Assembly: GCF_023554105.1 (NCBI RefSeq)
Contig: NZ_JAMJWE010000001.1
Location: 310,001-374,000 of the forward strand
Length of the DNA: 64,000 nt
Reading direction: 5' to 3'
From: Brucella sp. 21LCYQ03
GTDB taxonomy: Bacteria > Pseudomonadota > Alphaproteobacteria > Rhizobiales > Rhizobiaceae
The notes beneath the pieces were generated by a model. The model worked only from the letters and a program-made list of their open reading frames with translations, ran no database searches and was not told the DNA's origin. Of this stretch, positions 8,806 to 17,549 are shown piece after piece. Numbering within the stretch: the stretch's first letter is position 1; each line of letters begins with the position of its first letter. The translations under genes and the position numbers were made by a program.

Positions 8806-9522
8806 TTACGCGCGCGCACCAAAGGCCATCAAAAAGGTCCGAACACCGTTGATTGCGCTTTTTTCAATGATGGAATCATCAACAGCCTGACCAGTTAGCA
8901 AGTGGTAATGAATATCCGCATTGATGAGCGCCAGATAATGACGCGCGGCCAAATCAGGGTCTTCAATGACCAGATCTCCGGCCAGAGCCAAACGCGCAAG
9001 ATGAGCGGCAATGGCTGGAACGGCCTGTGCCGGGCCTTTATTGCTGCAAACATTGCCATGCAGTGGCAGAGCATCCTCATCGGACTGAAACAGTTTGCGC
9101 AAGAACACAGTAGAAGAATCATGCACGCAATTACGGCTCATCCTGATCGAGAAGGCGACCAGATTTTCTTCAAGGTTTTCACCAGACTGAGGAAAAGTAG
9201 CAAGTACAGCAAAAAGGCCAGACGACATTCTGTCGAATGCATCGTCAACGACAGCTGCCAGCAGCGCTTCTTTGTCCTTATAGTGATTGTAAATTGTCTG
9301 ACGCGATACGCCTGCTTCACTGGCAATCAGATCGATGCTGGCGCCCTGAAACCCATCCCGATAAAAAACGCGTGCTGCCGCGCAAAGAATGAAGTCGCGT
9401 TTCATGCATTGACCGGGTTTTAATCCCGATTTTGCGGACGCAGAATTTGCCCCTTCAGAAAGGAGAGGGCGTCTGTCTGCCAGAACGGCACTATCGAGCA
9501 TGTCAGTAGGTTTCATATCCAT
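8806..9522 (-). CDS. TetR/AcrR-family transcriptional regulator (divergent repressor of the MFS exporter)
   Basis: The protein has 238 residues with the TetR DNA-binding domain displaced by about 38 residues of unconserved N-terminal sequence. The helix-turn-helix covers about 61-88 (ASIDLIASEAGVSRQTIYNHYKDKEAL). The C-terminal half resembles the AefR-like TetR C-terminal domain that senses small hydrophobic molecules. It is transcribed away from a Bcr/CflA exporter, and an 11-bp inverted repeat lies between them over both promoters, so it most likely represses both genes until a drug-like ligand binds. The ATG at 9522 is used here; a start at Met40 would remove the extension and cannot be excluded. 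Confidence 0.88.
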   Translation of the reverse strand: MDMKPTDMLDSAVLADRRPLLSEGANSASAKSGLKPGQCMKRDFILCAAARVFYRDGFQGASIDLIASEAGVSRQTIYNHYKDKEALLAAVVDDAFDRMSSGLFAVLATFPQSGENLEENLVAFSIRMSRNCVHDSSTVFLRKLFQSDEDALPLHGNVCSNKGPAQAVPAIAAHLARLALAGDLVIEDPDLAARHYLALINADIHYHLLTGQAVDDSIIEKSAINGVRTFLMAFGARA

Positions 9523-9535
9523 AACATAATGCGGC

Positions 9536-9578
9536 TTGACGGTTTGGACAATACTGTCTAATTTTACAGTAGTGTCAA
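9536..9578. promoter_or_regulatory. Divergent promoters with overlapping TetR operator
   Basis: An inverted repeat GACAATACTGT (9547-9557) and ACAGTAGTGTC (9566-9576) has one mismatch in 11 bp and an 8-base spacer. On the + strand TTGACG (9536-9541), a 17-base spacer and TAATTT (9559-9564) form a promoter for the exporter. On the minus strand TTGACA (9573-9578), 17 bases and AGTATT (9550-9555) form one for the regulator. Both are covered by the repeat, which explains co-repression. Confidence 0.75.
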
Positions 9579-9717
9579 AACAGTTATTAAAACTCGTCCA
9601 TTATGGGGATGGCTACACGCTTTTGAGAGATTACGATACCCGGTTGGGGGCTGGGAATATCGCAAATGTCGCGAAAATATGTAGCATAAACATGTGGATA
9701 GTTGCCTGGTTGCGATA

Positions 9718-9813
9718 TTTGGTCCCGGCTTAGCCATCCTCCCAAGCGATGTGCGGGAACCAAACTCTTAACGGGTGACTCACGAAACATTGATGAAAGT
9801 ACGCCCCCAATGA
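9718..9813 (+). promoter_or_regulatory. Leader of the MFS gene: hairpin and a 6-codon overlapping minicistron
   Basis: The predicted transcript has a leader of roughly 240 bases. It contains a hairpin (TTTGGT-CCCG at 9718-9727 with CGGG-A-ACCAAA at 9754-9764). Six codons from ATG at 9793 (MKVRPQ) end in a TGA that overlaps the exporter's ATG as ATGA at 9810-9813. This could couple or gate translation; the minicistron has no strong ribosome site of its own. Confidence 0.4.
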
Positions 9814-11033
9814 GTTCAGGCTCTCCCACTTCAGGTCTCGTGCGTAACGCGATTATCCTTGGCCTTCTTTCGGCAATCGGCCCATTTGCCATTGATATGT
9901 ACCTGCCCGCATTGCCAACCATAGCGACCGATCTCCACGCTGAGACCGGTGCCGTGCAGATGAGTCTTTTGGCATTCTTCATTGCTTTGGCGCTTGCGCA
10001 GCTTTTTGTTGGTCCCCTGTCGGACATGGTGGGACGCAAGCTCCCACTTTACGGCGGACTTGCACTGTTTGCTGTTGGTAGTATCGGCTCGGCACTTGCG
10101 ACCAATATTGATATTTTGGTCTTGTTCCGCTTCATTCAAGGGTTGGGTGCAGCGGCAAGCTCGGTCATTCCGCGTGCCATTGTGCGTGATCTTCACACAG
10201 GCGTTGATGCGGCAAGGCTGATGTCGCTGCTTATGCTCGTCTTTTCTATTTCGCCCATTCTCGCACCGTTGAGCGGTTCAGTTCTTATCGATTTCTTCGG
10301 CTGGCGTGGTGTTTTCTGGGCTGTGTTCGTGGCAGCCATTGTAGGCGTTGTGTTGATAGCAACCGCGCTTAAAGAGACGAGAGGTAGTGAGGCGCGGCTT
10401 GATAGCAATATCAGCAGCGCGCTTGCGGGTTATGGTCGGTTGCTCAAAGATCGCTATTTTATGGGGCTGGCTTGTATTGGCGGCTTCGGCATCGCATCAT
10501 TCTTTGTATATCTGGCGAATTCATCGTTTATTCTGATTGATCATTACGGCCTCAGCCCAAGCCAGTATGCGATTGCGTTTTCGATCAATGCTGTTTCGTT
10601 CTTTAGTGTTTCGCAGCTGAATGGCGTCTTGGGTGCGCGTTTTGGATTGCGTCGGGTGATGCAGGTTGCCGTTTCAGGCTTTGCGGCTGTTATGCTGGCG
10701 ATGTTTGCAGCAGTCTTGATGGGGCATACCGGCCTCTGGCTTATCGCTGGCTTTCTTTTCGTTGGCTACGGTTTTTTGGGACTTGTTATTCCGACGACCG
10801 CTGTGCTGGCTCTCGAAGATCACGGAGCAATCGCTGGAACAGCATCGGCACTTCTTGGAACGTTGCATTTCGTCATTGGCGGCATTGCGATTGGTGTAAC
10901 CGGCGCATTCTTTGACGGTTCTGCCAAACCGATGATCGGCGGTATTGCGATCTGTTCACTTATCGCATTTCTGCTCAGCCTCGTTGTGTTTGCACGCAAA
11001 ACACAGCCAGAAGCGGAAGTTGCAACAATCTAA
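9810..11033 (+). CDS. Bcr/CflA-family drug:H+ antiporter (MFS)
   Basis: This is a 407-residue, twelve-helix major facilitator. It begins with the Bcr/CflA signature: GPFAIDMYLPALPTIATDL in the first helix, the loop 2-3 motif GPLSDMVGRKLPL (motif A), and RFIQGLGAAASSVIPRA in helix 4-5 (motif C region). This family expels bicyclomycin, chloramphenicol-like drugs, sulfonamides and also some amino acids in exchange for protons. I place the start at ATG 9810, since upstream in-frame sequence from 9702 is unlike any exporter N-terminus and is part of the leader. Its divergent TetR neighbour and the shared operator indicate inducible expression. The actual substrate is unknown. Confidence 0.92.
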   Translation: MSSGSPTSGLVRNAIILGLLSAIGPFAIDMYLPALPTIATDLHAETGAVQMSLLAFFIALALAQLFVGPLSDMVGRKLPLYGGLALFAVGSIGSALATNIDILVLFRFIQGLGAAASSVIPRAIVRDLHTGVDAARLMSLLMLVFSISPILAPLSGSVLIDFFGWRGVFWAVFVAAIVGVVLIATALKETRGSEARLDSNISSALAGYGRLLKDRYFMGLACIGGFGIASFFVYLANSSFILIDHYGLSPSQYAIAFSINAVSFFSVSQLNGVLGARFGLRRVMQVAVSGFAAVMLAMFAAVLMGHTGLWLIAGFLFVGYGFLGLVIPTTAVLALEDHGAIAGTASALLGTLHFVIGGIAIGVTGAFFDGSAKPMIGGIAICSLIAFLLSLVVFARKTQPEAEVATI

Positions 11034-11040
11034 AGATGGG

Positions 11041-11376
11041 AAAAGTGGAGGCTTCTGTTGCCAGGTGCCTCCGAACCCCGCCTCAAGGTGCTAACCAGAA
11101 GGACTTAGGTTGGGTTTCCCGCACCGCGATTAAGCAGCGAGAGCGTAACCCTGAGCTTTGTTGTCATTTGCAACTACTCAATTGACCCGATAACGGTGGT
11201 ATCATGCCGAGCAAAAGAGCGATCTTTACACCCTTGTCGATCCTATTTCGCCCCCGCCACAGCGCAACTCGCGTTTACTGCTTCTTGCGTTCTGGTGGAG
11301 GCGCCGGGTACCGCCCCCGGGTCCAATAGGTTTATTACATCGTCCGTTTATCACCATAGTCAGCTTGCGCTGACAC
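11041..11376 (-). ncRNA. ssrA: tmRNA, circularly permuted two-piece alphaproteobacterial type
   Basis: On the minus strand the tag frame reads ANDNKAQGYALAA then TAA (11171 down to 11130). Upstream is the 5' acceptor strand GGGGGCG beginning at 11255, which pairs with CGCCTCC-A-CCA ending at 11293, with one G-U pair. The 3' acceptor piece therefore precedes the coding piece, and about 37 bases (11256-11292) would be excised: the permuted arrangement of alphaproteobacteria. A T-arm CCGGG, 7-base loop, CCCGG lies just before the CCA end. A TATATA box (complement of 11381-11386) and a GTCAGC-GCAA-GCTGAC hairpin mark the approximate 5' end, and GGAGGC/GCCTCC followed by T the 3' end. tmRNA rescues stalled ribosomes and tags products for ClpXP. 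The outer ends are approximate. Confidence 0.92.
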
Positions 11377-11600
11377 GACGTATATAGGCGTCCTTCTCCA
11401 CGATTGGAAGAGGGGAGTTGTGATTTAACAGGTTGTTGGCGCTCGTTTGTCTGCGCTTTTTGCGTTCATTTTTCATTGACAGCAATCGCAGGCTGGTCAA
11501 TCCTGACAAGACTATCGGTGCATGCCGGATTGGGATTGTCATTGTCCGGCTGTAGCGGAGGTTTAACCGGGGCTAAAGCCAATCGAAGGAGAGTGAATCT

Positions 11601-11912
11601 ATGAGTGACTATCTCGCGGATGTCCGTCGTTATGATGCCGCTGCTGATGAAGCCGTTGTCGAGAAGATCGTAAAGCATCTTGGCATTGCGCTGCGCAATC
11701 GCGATTCCTCTCTTGTCTCTGCAACTGATCCTGAAGAACTTAAGCGCGTCCGCGATAGCTGGGTTCACAAGAAGCTTGGCGTTGCGGATGAAGCTAAGGC
11801 CGTCGAAGTGGTCAATCACGTTGCAGAAGTTATGAAAGGTGATCGTAACAAGGGTCGCGTCACCTTCTATTATCTGGTTGCGAAGCAGCTTGGTAAGCTC
11901 GGCGATCTTTAA
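11601..11912 (+). CDS. DUF2853 family protein
   Basis: This 103-residue, mostly helical cytoplasmic protein shows the DUF2853 pattern: MSDYLADVRRYD at the start, a central IALRNRDSSLVSATDPEEL and the end YYLVAKQLGKLG. Structural-genomics members are small helical bundles without known activity. A GGAGAG site precedes the ATG at 11601, and a strong terminator follows, so it is a single-gene unit. The 5' flank (11411-11600) holds a TTGACA hexamer at 11476 but no convincing -10, so the promoter is uncertain. Confidence 0.88.
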   Translation: MSDYLADVRRYDAAADEAVVEKIVKHLGIALRNRDSSLVSATDPEELKRVRDSWVHKKLGVADEAKAVEVVNHVAEVMKGDRNKGRVTFYYLVAKQLGKLGDL

Positions 11913-11934
11913 TCGTCGTCCACAGTCCAGACTG

Positions 11935-11965
11935 AAAACCCCGGTGTTATAAGCCGGGGTTTTTC
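11935..11965 (+). terminator. Intrinsic terminator after DUF2853
   Basis: AAAACCCCGG, a short loop, CCGGGGTTTT and further T residues form a 10-bp stem with U-tract directly after the gene. Confidence 0.9.
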
Positions 11966-12005
11966 TTATATTGGGTTAATACGAATCGACCCGGAAAGTA
12001 CCCCT

Positions 12006-12800
12006 ATGCGCACCTATCTCGATCTTCTCCAGCATGTGCTCGACAATGGCTCAGACCGTGGCGACCGCACGGGGACGGGCACGCGTTCGGTTTTCGGCTA
12101 TCAGATGCGCTATAATCTGGCTGAAGGGTTTCCGGTTCTCACCACCAAGAAGCTGCATCTGCGCTCAATCATCCATGAATTGCTGTGGTTCCTGAAAGGC
12201 GATACCAATATCGCTTATCTCAAGGAAAATGGCGTTTCGATCTGGGATGAATGGGCCGATGAGAATGGCGATCTCGGTCCGGTCTATGGTTATCAGTGGC
12301 GTTCATGGCCAGCGCCTGATGGTCGCCATATCGACCAGATTGCGAATCTTCTCAAGATGTTGCGCGAAAATCCTAACTCACGACGTTTGATCGTTTCAGC
12401 ATGGAATCCGGCGCTGGTCGATGAAATGGCTTTGCCACCGTGCCATTGCCTGTTTCAGTTTTATGTCTCGGACGGCAAATTGTCTTGCCAGCTCTATCAG
12501 CGCTCGGCGGATATCTTCTTAGGCGTTCCATTCAATATTGCATCTTATGCGCTGCTGACCATGATGATTGCGCAAGTTGCAGGTCTTGAGCCGGGGGATT
12601 TTGTGCATACGCTGGGCGACGCGCATATCTATTCCAATCATTTCGAGCAGGCACGTTTGCAGCTGACCCGCACGCCAAAAGCTCTGCCGACAATGCGCAT
12701 CAACCCTGATGTGAAAGATCTCTTTGCTTTCCGTTATGAGGACTTTGAGCTGGTGGGCTATGAAGCTGATCCGTCGATCAAAGCACCGATTGCGGTTTAA
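12006..12800 (+). CDS. thyA: Thymidylate synthase
   Basis: The protein has 264 residues, the same length as the E. coli enzyme. It converts dUMP and methylene-tetrahydrofolate to dTMP and dihydrofolate. The catalytic cysteine is Cys146 in [13 protein letters not shown]. The dUMP phosphate-binding arginine region [11 protein letters not shown] and the folate-binding [21 protein letters not shown] are intact. The C-terminal tail IKAPIAV closes the active site. Only three bases separate it from folA, which recycles its dihydrofolate, so the two form an operon. Confidence 0.98.
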   Translation: MRTYLDLLQHVLDNGSDRGDRTGTGTRSVFGYQMRYNLAEGFPVLTTKKLHLRSIIHELLWFLKGDTNIAYLKENGVSIWDEWADENGDLGPVYGYQWRSWPAPDGRHIDQIANLLKMLRENPNSRRLIVSAWNPALVDEMALPPCHCLFQFYVSDGKLSCQLYQRSADIFLGVPFNIASYALLTMMIAQVAGLEPGDFVHTLGDAHIYSNHFEQARLQLTRTPKALPTMRINPDVKDLFAFRYEDFELVGYEADPSIKAPIAV

Positions 12801-12803
12801 GAT

Positions 12804-13328
12804 ATGACCATAAGCAAAGCTGTTCTTTCGATTGTTGTTGCCGCGTCTGAAAACAATGTCATTGGCCGCGACAATGATATGCCGTGGAAGCTTTCGACCG
12901 ATCTCAAGCGCTTTAAGGCGCTGACACTCGGTAAGCCCGTTATTATGGGGCGCAAGACATGGGAATCTATTGGTCGCCCGCTGCCGGGCCGTCCCAATAT
13001 TGTCGTGACGCGCGATGCAGGTTTCAAAGCCGACGGAGCGACCATTGTCAGCTCGCTCGAAGAAGCGATTGAACTGGGGCGCAAGCTTGCGATTGAGCTT
13101 AGCGTGGATGAGGTCTGCATCATCGGTGGCGGCAAGATTTATGCGCAAGCATTGCCTTTTGCGGATCGAGTGCATCTAACGCGCGTTCTCGCGACCATTG
13201 ATGGTGACACATTTTTTCCGGCACTCGATTCGAAAATCTGGAAAGAGATCAGCTCGGAAGATGTGCCTGCGGGCGAGAAAGATAGTCATCCGACACGCTA
13301 TATTCGGTACGACCGACACGTTATGTAA
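12804..13328 (+). CDS. folA: Dihydrofolate reductase
   Basis: A chromosomal-type DHFR of 174 residues. Near the N-terminus it has NNVIGRDNDMPWKLSTDLKRF, where the Asp of the DLKRF segment is the substrate-protonating residue. It continues with the NADPH-binding GRKTWESIGRPLPGR and later EVCIIGGGKIYAQAL. It reduces dihydrofolate to tetrahydrofolate with NADPH and is the trimethoprim target. The ATG at 12804 lies directly after thyA (TAA-GAT-ATG), implying co-translation. A 120-bp gap separates it from hflK. Confidence 0.97.
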   Translation: MTISKAVLSIVVAASENNVIGRDNDMPWKLSTDLKRFKALTLGKPVIMGRKTWESIGRPLPGRPNIVVTRDAGFKADGATIVSSLEEAIELGRKLAIELSVDEVCIIGGGKIYAQALPFADRVHLTRVLATIDGDTFFPALDSKIWKEISSEDVPAGEKDSHPTRYIRYDRHVM

Positions 13329-13452
13329 ATTATAACGCAGGAAATTTGCCGCTTCACGTTGAAAGCGGCCCTCGCGATGCCTATAAAACGGTAACATTAG
13401 TTGATGACGGGAAATTGAACAGGATTTTCCGTCTCCCGGACGAGAGGTGAGG

Positions 13453-14613
13453 ATGCCCTGGAGTAATCAGAATGGCGGCGGCGGTGGCCCATGGGGTGGC
13501 GGCGGCGACAACAATAATAATGGCGGCAATGGCGGTAACGGTGGCCCTTGGGGTCAAGGTCCGAAAGGTCCCCGCAATGGCGGCCAGAACACGCCTCCTG
13601 ATCTCGAGGATATTCTTCGCAAAGGGCAGGATCGTCTGAAAAAAGTTTTCCCAGGTGGCGGCGGCGGAAAAGGCGGCAGCAATCGCGGTGTATTCTTCCT
13701 CATCGGTGCAGCAGTGTTTGGCCTCTGGCTTTACCAGTCGGTCTACACGGTGCAGCCAGATGAACTCGCGGTCGAACTCGTTTTTGGTAAGCCAAAAGCT
13801 GAAGTTTCCGAGCCGGGCCTGCATTTCCTTTTCTGGCCAGTTGAGACCGTTGAAAAGGCTCAGATTGTCGAAAAGCAGATCAATATCGGTGGACAGGGTT
13901 CACGGACTGCGACGCAGGGCCTGATGCTGACCGGCGATCAGAACATCGTCAATGTTCAGTTCTCGGTTCTTTATCGCGTTGCCAATCCACGCGATTATCT
14001 TTTCAATGTCGAGAATCCTGATGCCATGGTGCAGCAGGTTTCCGAGAGTGCGATTCGTGAAATCGTTGGTCGTCGTCCTGCACAGGATGTCTTCCGTGAT
14101 AATCGTGCTGAAATTGCACAGAGTGTACGCGACATTATTCAGGCTACGCTTGATCGCTATAATACCGGTATTCAGGTGAATGCGGTTTCCATCGAAGACG
14201 CAGCGCCGCCGCGTGAAGTGGCCGATGCGTTTGATGAAGTGCAGCGCGCTGAACAGGATGAAGATCGCTTCGTAGAAGAGTCCAATCAGTATTCCAACCA
14301 GCGTCTTGGTCAGGCACGCGGTCAGGCAGCGCAGCTGCGTGAAGAAGCTGCGGCTTACAAAAACAGTGTTGTTCAGGATGCGACAGGTGAAGCACAGCGC
14401 TTCAGCTCAGTTGTCGATCAATACAAAAATGCACCAGAAGTAACCCGCAACCGCTTGTTCCTCGAAACCATGGAAGAAGTGCTTGCTGGCACCAAGAAGG
14501 TTATCGTGGAAGCTGGTAAGGATGTCGTGCCTTACCTGCCATTGAGTGAACTTATGCGCCAGCAGCCGCGTCCGGGTGCCGCTGATGCAACGACGAATAG
14601 CGGAGGTAACTAA
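13453..14613 (+). CDS. hflK: FtsH protease modulator HflK (SPFH/prohibitin family)
   Basis: The protein has 386 residues. A Gly/Asn-rich disordered N-terminus (about 4-45, GGGGGPWGGGGDNNNN-like) precedes one membrane helix at about 77-95. The SPFH/Band-7 domain follows (VQPDELAVELVFGKPKAEVSEPGLHFLFWP), then a long coiled coil and a Pro/Ala tail. HflK and HflC form a large membrane cage around FtsH that restrains degradation of some membrane proteins. I use the ATG at 13453; a GTG two codons earlier is possible but sits inside the GAGAGG site. hflC follows after two bases. Confidence 0.95.
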   Translation: MPWSNQNGGGGGPWGGGGDNNNNGGNGGNGGPWGQGPKGPRNGGQNTPPDLEDILRKGQDRLKKVFPGGGGGKGGSNRGVFFLIGAAVFGLWLYQSVYTVQPDELAVELVFGKPKAEVSEPGLHFLFWPVETVEKAQIVEKQINIGGQGSRTATQGLMLTGDQNIVNVQFSVLYRVANPRDYLFNVENPDAMVQQVSESAIREIVGRRPAQDVFRDNRAEIAQSVRDIIQATLDRYNTGIQVNAVSIEDAAPPREVADAFDEVQRAEQDEDRFVEESNQYSNQRLGQARGQAAQLREEAAAYKNSVVQDATGEAQRFSSVVDQYKNAPEVTRNRLFLETMEEVLAGTKKVIVEAGKDVVPYLPLSELMRQQPRPGAADATTNSGGN

Positions 14614-14615
14614 TC

Positions 14616-15536
14616 ATGGCCAATAACAGGCTTCCGTTTATTTTTGGCATTATCGCCATCGTTGCTTTCGCACTTTATTCGTCGGTATTCATCGTTAATG
14701 AACGCCAGCAGGCAATCGTTCTGCGCTTTGGTCAGATCGTTGATGTGAAAACAGAACCGGGTATCTACTTCAAAATGCCATTCGGTTTCCTTGATGCGGA
14801 TACGGTTCAGCTGATCGATGATCGTCTGCTGCGCTTTGACCTTGACGATATTCGCGTTCAGGTTTCCGGTGGTAAGTTCTACGACGTGGATGCATTCCTC
14901 GTTTATCGCATCACAGATCCGCGCAAGTTCCGTGAAACCGTATCGGGTAGCGTTATGCTTGCAGAACAGCGTCTGCGTACACGTCTTGATGCGGCATTGC
15001 GTGGTGTTTACGGTCAGCGTGGCTTTGAAGCAGCACTTTCCGAAGAGCGCGGTGAGATGATGCGTGAAGTTGCAAATCAGCTTCGCCCTGATGCGACATC
15101 GCTTGGCATCACCATTGAAGACGTTCGCATTCGTCGTACGGACTTGACGGCTGAAGTCTCACAGCAGACCTATGAGCGTATGAAGGCAGAGCGTCTTGCC
15201 GAAGCAGAACGTCTGCGCGCGCGTGGTCGTGAAGCAGCACAGCGTATTCGCGCTATTGCCGATCGTCAGGTTGTAGAAACTGTTGCTGAAGCGCGTAAGG
15301 ACTCGGAAATCCTTCGCGGTGAAGGCGATGCAGAACGTAGTGCGATCTTTGCTGAATCCGCAGCGAAAGACCCAGATTTCTATGCCTTCTATCGTTCAAT
15401 GGCAGCTTATCGTAAGGCTCTTGAAACGCCTGATACAACACTGGTTATTTCGCCAGATTCGGAGTTCTTCAAGTTCTTCCGTGATGCTGGTGGAAAGTTG
15501 CCTGCGACCGCGCCTGCAACAGCGCCAGCGCAGTAA
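14616..15536 (+). CDS. hflC: FtsH protease modulator HflC (SPFH/prohibitin family)
   Basis: This 306-residue protein has an N-terminal membrane anchor (about 7-25), then the SPFH domain beginning VNERQQAIVLRFGQIVD and a helical region with RLRTRLDAALRGVYG and DVRIRRTDLTAEVSQQTYERM. The late Ala/Arg/Glu-rich coiled coil (AERLRARGREAAQRIRAIADRQ) mediates cage assembly with HflK. The start lies two bases after the hflK stop with AGCGGAGG before it, so the pair is translationally coupled. Confidence 0.96.
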   Translation: MANNRLPFIFGIIAIVAFALYSSVFIVNERQQAIVLRFGQIVDVKTEPGIYFKMPFGFLDADTVQLIDDRLLRFDLDDIRVQVSGGKFYDVDAFLVYRITDPRKFRETVSGSVMLAEQRLRTRLDAALRGVYGQRGFEAALSEERGEMMREVANQLRPDATSLGITIEDVRIRRTDLTAEVSQQTYERMKAERLAEAERLRARGREAAQRIRAIADRQVVETVAEARKDSEILRGEGDAERSAIFAESAAKDPDFYAFYRSMAAYRKALETPDTTLVISPDSEFFKFFRDAGGKLPATAPATAPAQ

Positions 15537-15551
15537 GAGAGATTATCGCAA

Positions 15552-15737
15552 ATGAGCGATTTTCTAGCCGCCGTAGGACTTCTCTTCGTATTCGAGGGGC
15601 TGCTCTACGGCGGCTTTCCTTTCTTCGCCAAAAAGCTGGCGCGAGACGCATCTCAGGCGCCGGAAGGCATGTTGCGGATTGCCGGGCTTTGCGCATTGGC
15701 GATTGGCGTGTTCATTGTCTGGCTTGTCAGGGGATAA
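15552..15737 (+). CDS. DUF2065 family small membrane protein
   Basis: This 61-residue protein consists of two hydrophobic helices (about 5-20 and 41-59) joined by a polar loop with FAKKLARDASQAPEGMLR, the DUF2065 pattern. It follows hflC by 15 bp and precedes degP, and the DUF2065 gene recurs beside hflKC in proteobacteria. A role in the HflKC/FtsH membrane quality-control complex is an inference from that linkage. Confidence 0.88.
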   Translation: MSDFLAAVGLLFVFEGLLYGGFPFFAKKLARDASQAPEGMLRIAGLCALAIGVFIVWLVRG

Positions 15738-15854
15738 GCCACTCCATCCGTGATATTTCTGCTCTCCACTCTATGCGGGGCCGTAAACAGGCCGTATTTT
15801 GCAGCGATCTAATCTTTTCGCTTTTTCATGCAGACAGAAACGGAGCGGAGCTTC

Positions 15855-17450
15855 ATGGCAATTGCATCCAAGGCGGGATTTGGCCGCACCCTTTTAGCAA
15901 CCGTTGCTCTTGGAGCGATGAGTTTTACAGGGACAGTTGCAATTGGCATATCTCCCTCTTTTGCTCAGCAAACAGCCCCAATCAGGCAAGGGCCGGGGTC
16001 CGTTGCCGATTTGGCTGAAGGGTTGCTTGACGCGGTCGTGAATATTTCGACATCGCAGACGGTGAAAGAAGACGGCGAAGAAGACAGCGGCGTTCCAATG
16101 CCACAGGTGCCGGAAGGTTCACCATTTCAAGAATTCTTCAACGATTTTTTCAATGAAAAAGATGGCGATAAGAAAGGCGATTCGCGCAAGGTGCAGTCGC
16201 TCGGTTCTGGTTTTGTGATTGATGCTGAAAAGGGTTTCATCGTCACCAATAACCACGTCATTGCTGATGCCGATGAGATTGAAGTCAATTTTGTCGACGG
16301 TTCCAAGCTGAAAGCGGAGCTTGTCGGTAAGGACACCAAGACCGATCTTGCCGTGCTGAAGGTTGATCCGACCAAGCATAAGCTCAAGGCTGTTGAATTT
16401 GGCAATTCCGACAAGGCGCGCATTGGTGATTGGGTGCTGGCAATCGGCAATCCGTTTGGGCTTGGCGGCACGGTGACTGCCGGTATTATTTCCGCTCGTA
16501 AGCGCGATATTCAATCCGGCCCTTATGATGATTTTATTCAGACCGATGCCGCGATTAACCGTGGCAATTCCGGTGGTCCGCTGTTCGATATGGACGGCAA
16601 GGTGATCGGTATCAATACCGCTATTTATTCGCCGTCGGGAGGGTCAATTGGTATTGGTTTTGCGATCCCCGCAGAAATGGCTGTTGGCGTTATCGATCAG
16701 CTTAAGGAATTTGGCGAAGTGCGTCGTGGCTGGCTTGGTGTTCGCATTCAGCCTGTTACTGATGATATCGCGCAGAGCCTTGGCCTGAAAGATGCTAAAG
16801 GCGCGCTTATCGCCGGTCTCATAGAAAACTCAGGCGTTGATAATAAGGCGATCAAGGCGGGTGATGTTGTGATCCGCTATGATGGAAAACCTGTCGAACG
16901 TGCGCGTGATTTGCCGCGTCTTGTGGCCGAAAGCGCTGTGGGCGATGAGGTTGAGGTTATTGTCGTGCGCGATGGCAAAGAGCAGACCGTCAAGGTTAAA
17001 CTCGGCCGTTTGGTCGAAGACGATAAAAGCACAGAGGAAGCAGCCGAAGATCAAGCTCCTCCGCCAGATATGGAAGAAGGCGAAGAGGGGCAGGAACTGC
17101 CAGATGCTCCAAAGTCGGATACAAAGAAGAAAGAACAGCAGGAACAGGCCGCCGCAACGGTGCTAGGCATGAAGCTTTCAGAACTCAATGAAGATGTGCG
17201 TGGTGAGTTCGGCATTGCGGAAGATGTGGAGGGCGTTGCAGTTCTTCACGTGATGCCGGGTTCGGCTTCCGCTGAAAAGCGTATCGAAACGGGCGATGTA
17301 ATCGTCGATATTGGTCAGGTTACGGTTAAGACGCCAGCCGATGTTAAGAAGCGTATTGATGCACTGCGCCGGGAAGGTCGGAAGAACGCGCTTCTGATGC
17401 TGGCTTCGCGCTCTGGCGAGTTGCGGTTCGTGACGATCCGTATCGACTAG
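15855..17450 (+). CDS. degP: Periplasmic serine protease/chaperone DegP (HtrA, Do family)
   Basis: This 531-residue protein has a Sec signal peptide (about 1-37, ending SFA-QQ), a chymotrypsin-like domain with catalytic His134 (TNNHVIADAD), Asp164 (TKTDLAVLKV) and Ser239 (GNSGGPLFD), and two PDZ domains (about 290-385 and 435-525). An acidic Glu/Asp/Lys-rich linker separates the PDZ domains. It degrades or refolds misfolded envelope proteins. I start at ATG 15855 because GGAG lies four to eight bases upstream and the signal peptide is then ideal; the frame extends to 15828. Position after hflKC-DUF2065 groups envelope quality-control functions. Confidence 0.96.
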   Translation: MAIASKAGFGRTLLATVALGAMSFTGTVAIGISPSFAQQTAPIRQGPGSVADLAEGLLDAVVNISTSQTVKEDGEEDSGVPMPQVPEGSPFQEFFNDFFNEKDGDKKGDSRKVQSLGSGFVIDAEKGFIVTNNHVIADADEIEVNFVDGSKLKAELVGKDTKTDLAVLKVDPTKHKLKAVEFGNSDKARIGDWVLAIGNPFGLGGTVTAGIISARKRDIQSGPYDDFIQTDAAINRGNSGGPLFDMDGKVIGINTAIYSPSGGSIGIGFAIPAEMAVGVIDQLKEFGEVRRGWLGVRIQPVTDDIAQSLGLKDAKGALIAGLIENSGVDNKAIKAGDVVIRYDGKPVERARDLPRLVAESAVGDEVEVIVVRDGKEQTVKVKLGRLVEDDKSTEEAAEDQAPPPDMEEGEEGQELPDAPKSDTKKKEQQEQAAATVLGMKLSELNEDVRGEFGIAEDVEGVAVLHVMPGSASAEKRIETGDVIVDIGQVTVKTPADVKKRIDALRREGRKNALLMLASRSGELRFVTIRID

Positions 17451-17477
17451 CTTCTTCCTAAACTGGAAATGCAAAAG

Positions 17478-17506
17478 GCGTCGCAACTGTTGCGACGCTT
17501 TTTTTG
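17478..17506 (+). terminator. Intrinsic terminator after degP
   Basis: GCGTCGCAA, the loop CTG, TTGCGACGC and seven T residues lie 27 bp after the degP stop. Confidence 0.93.
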
Positions 17507-17549
17507 TTTGTGTTTAGAATCCCTTGCCGGAATTGGCTCGGAAGGTGAT

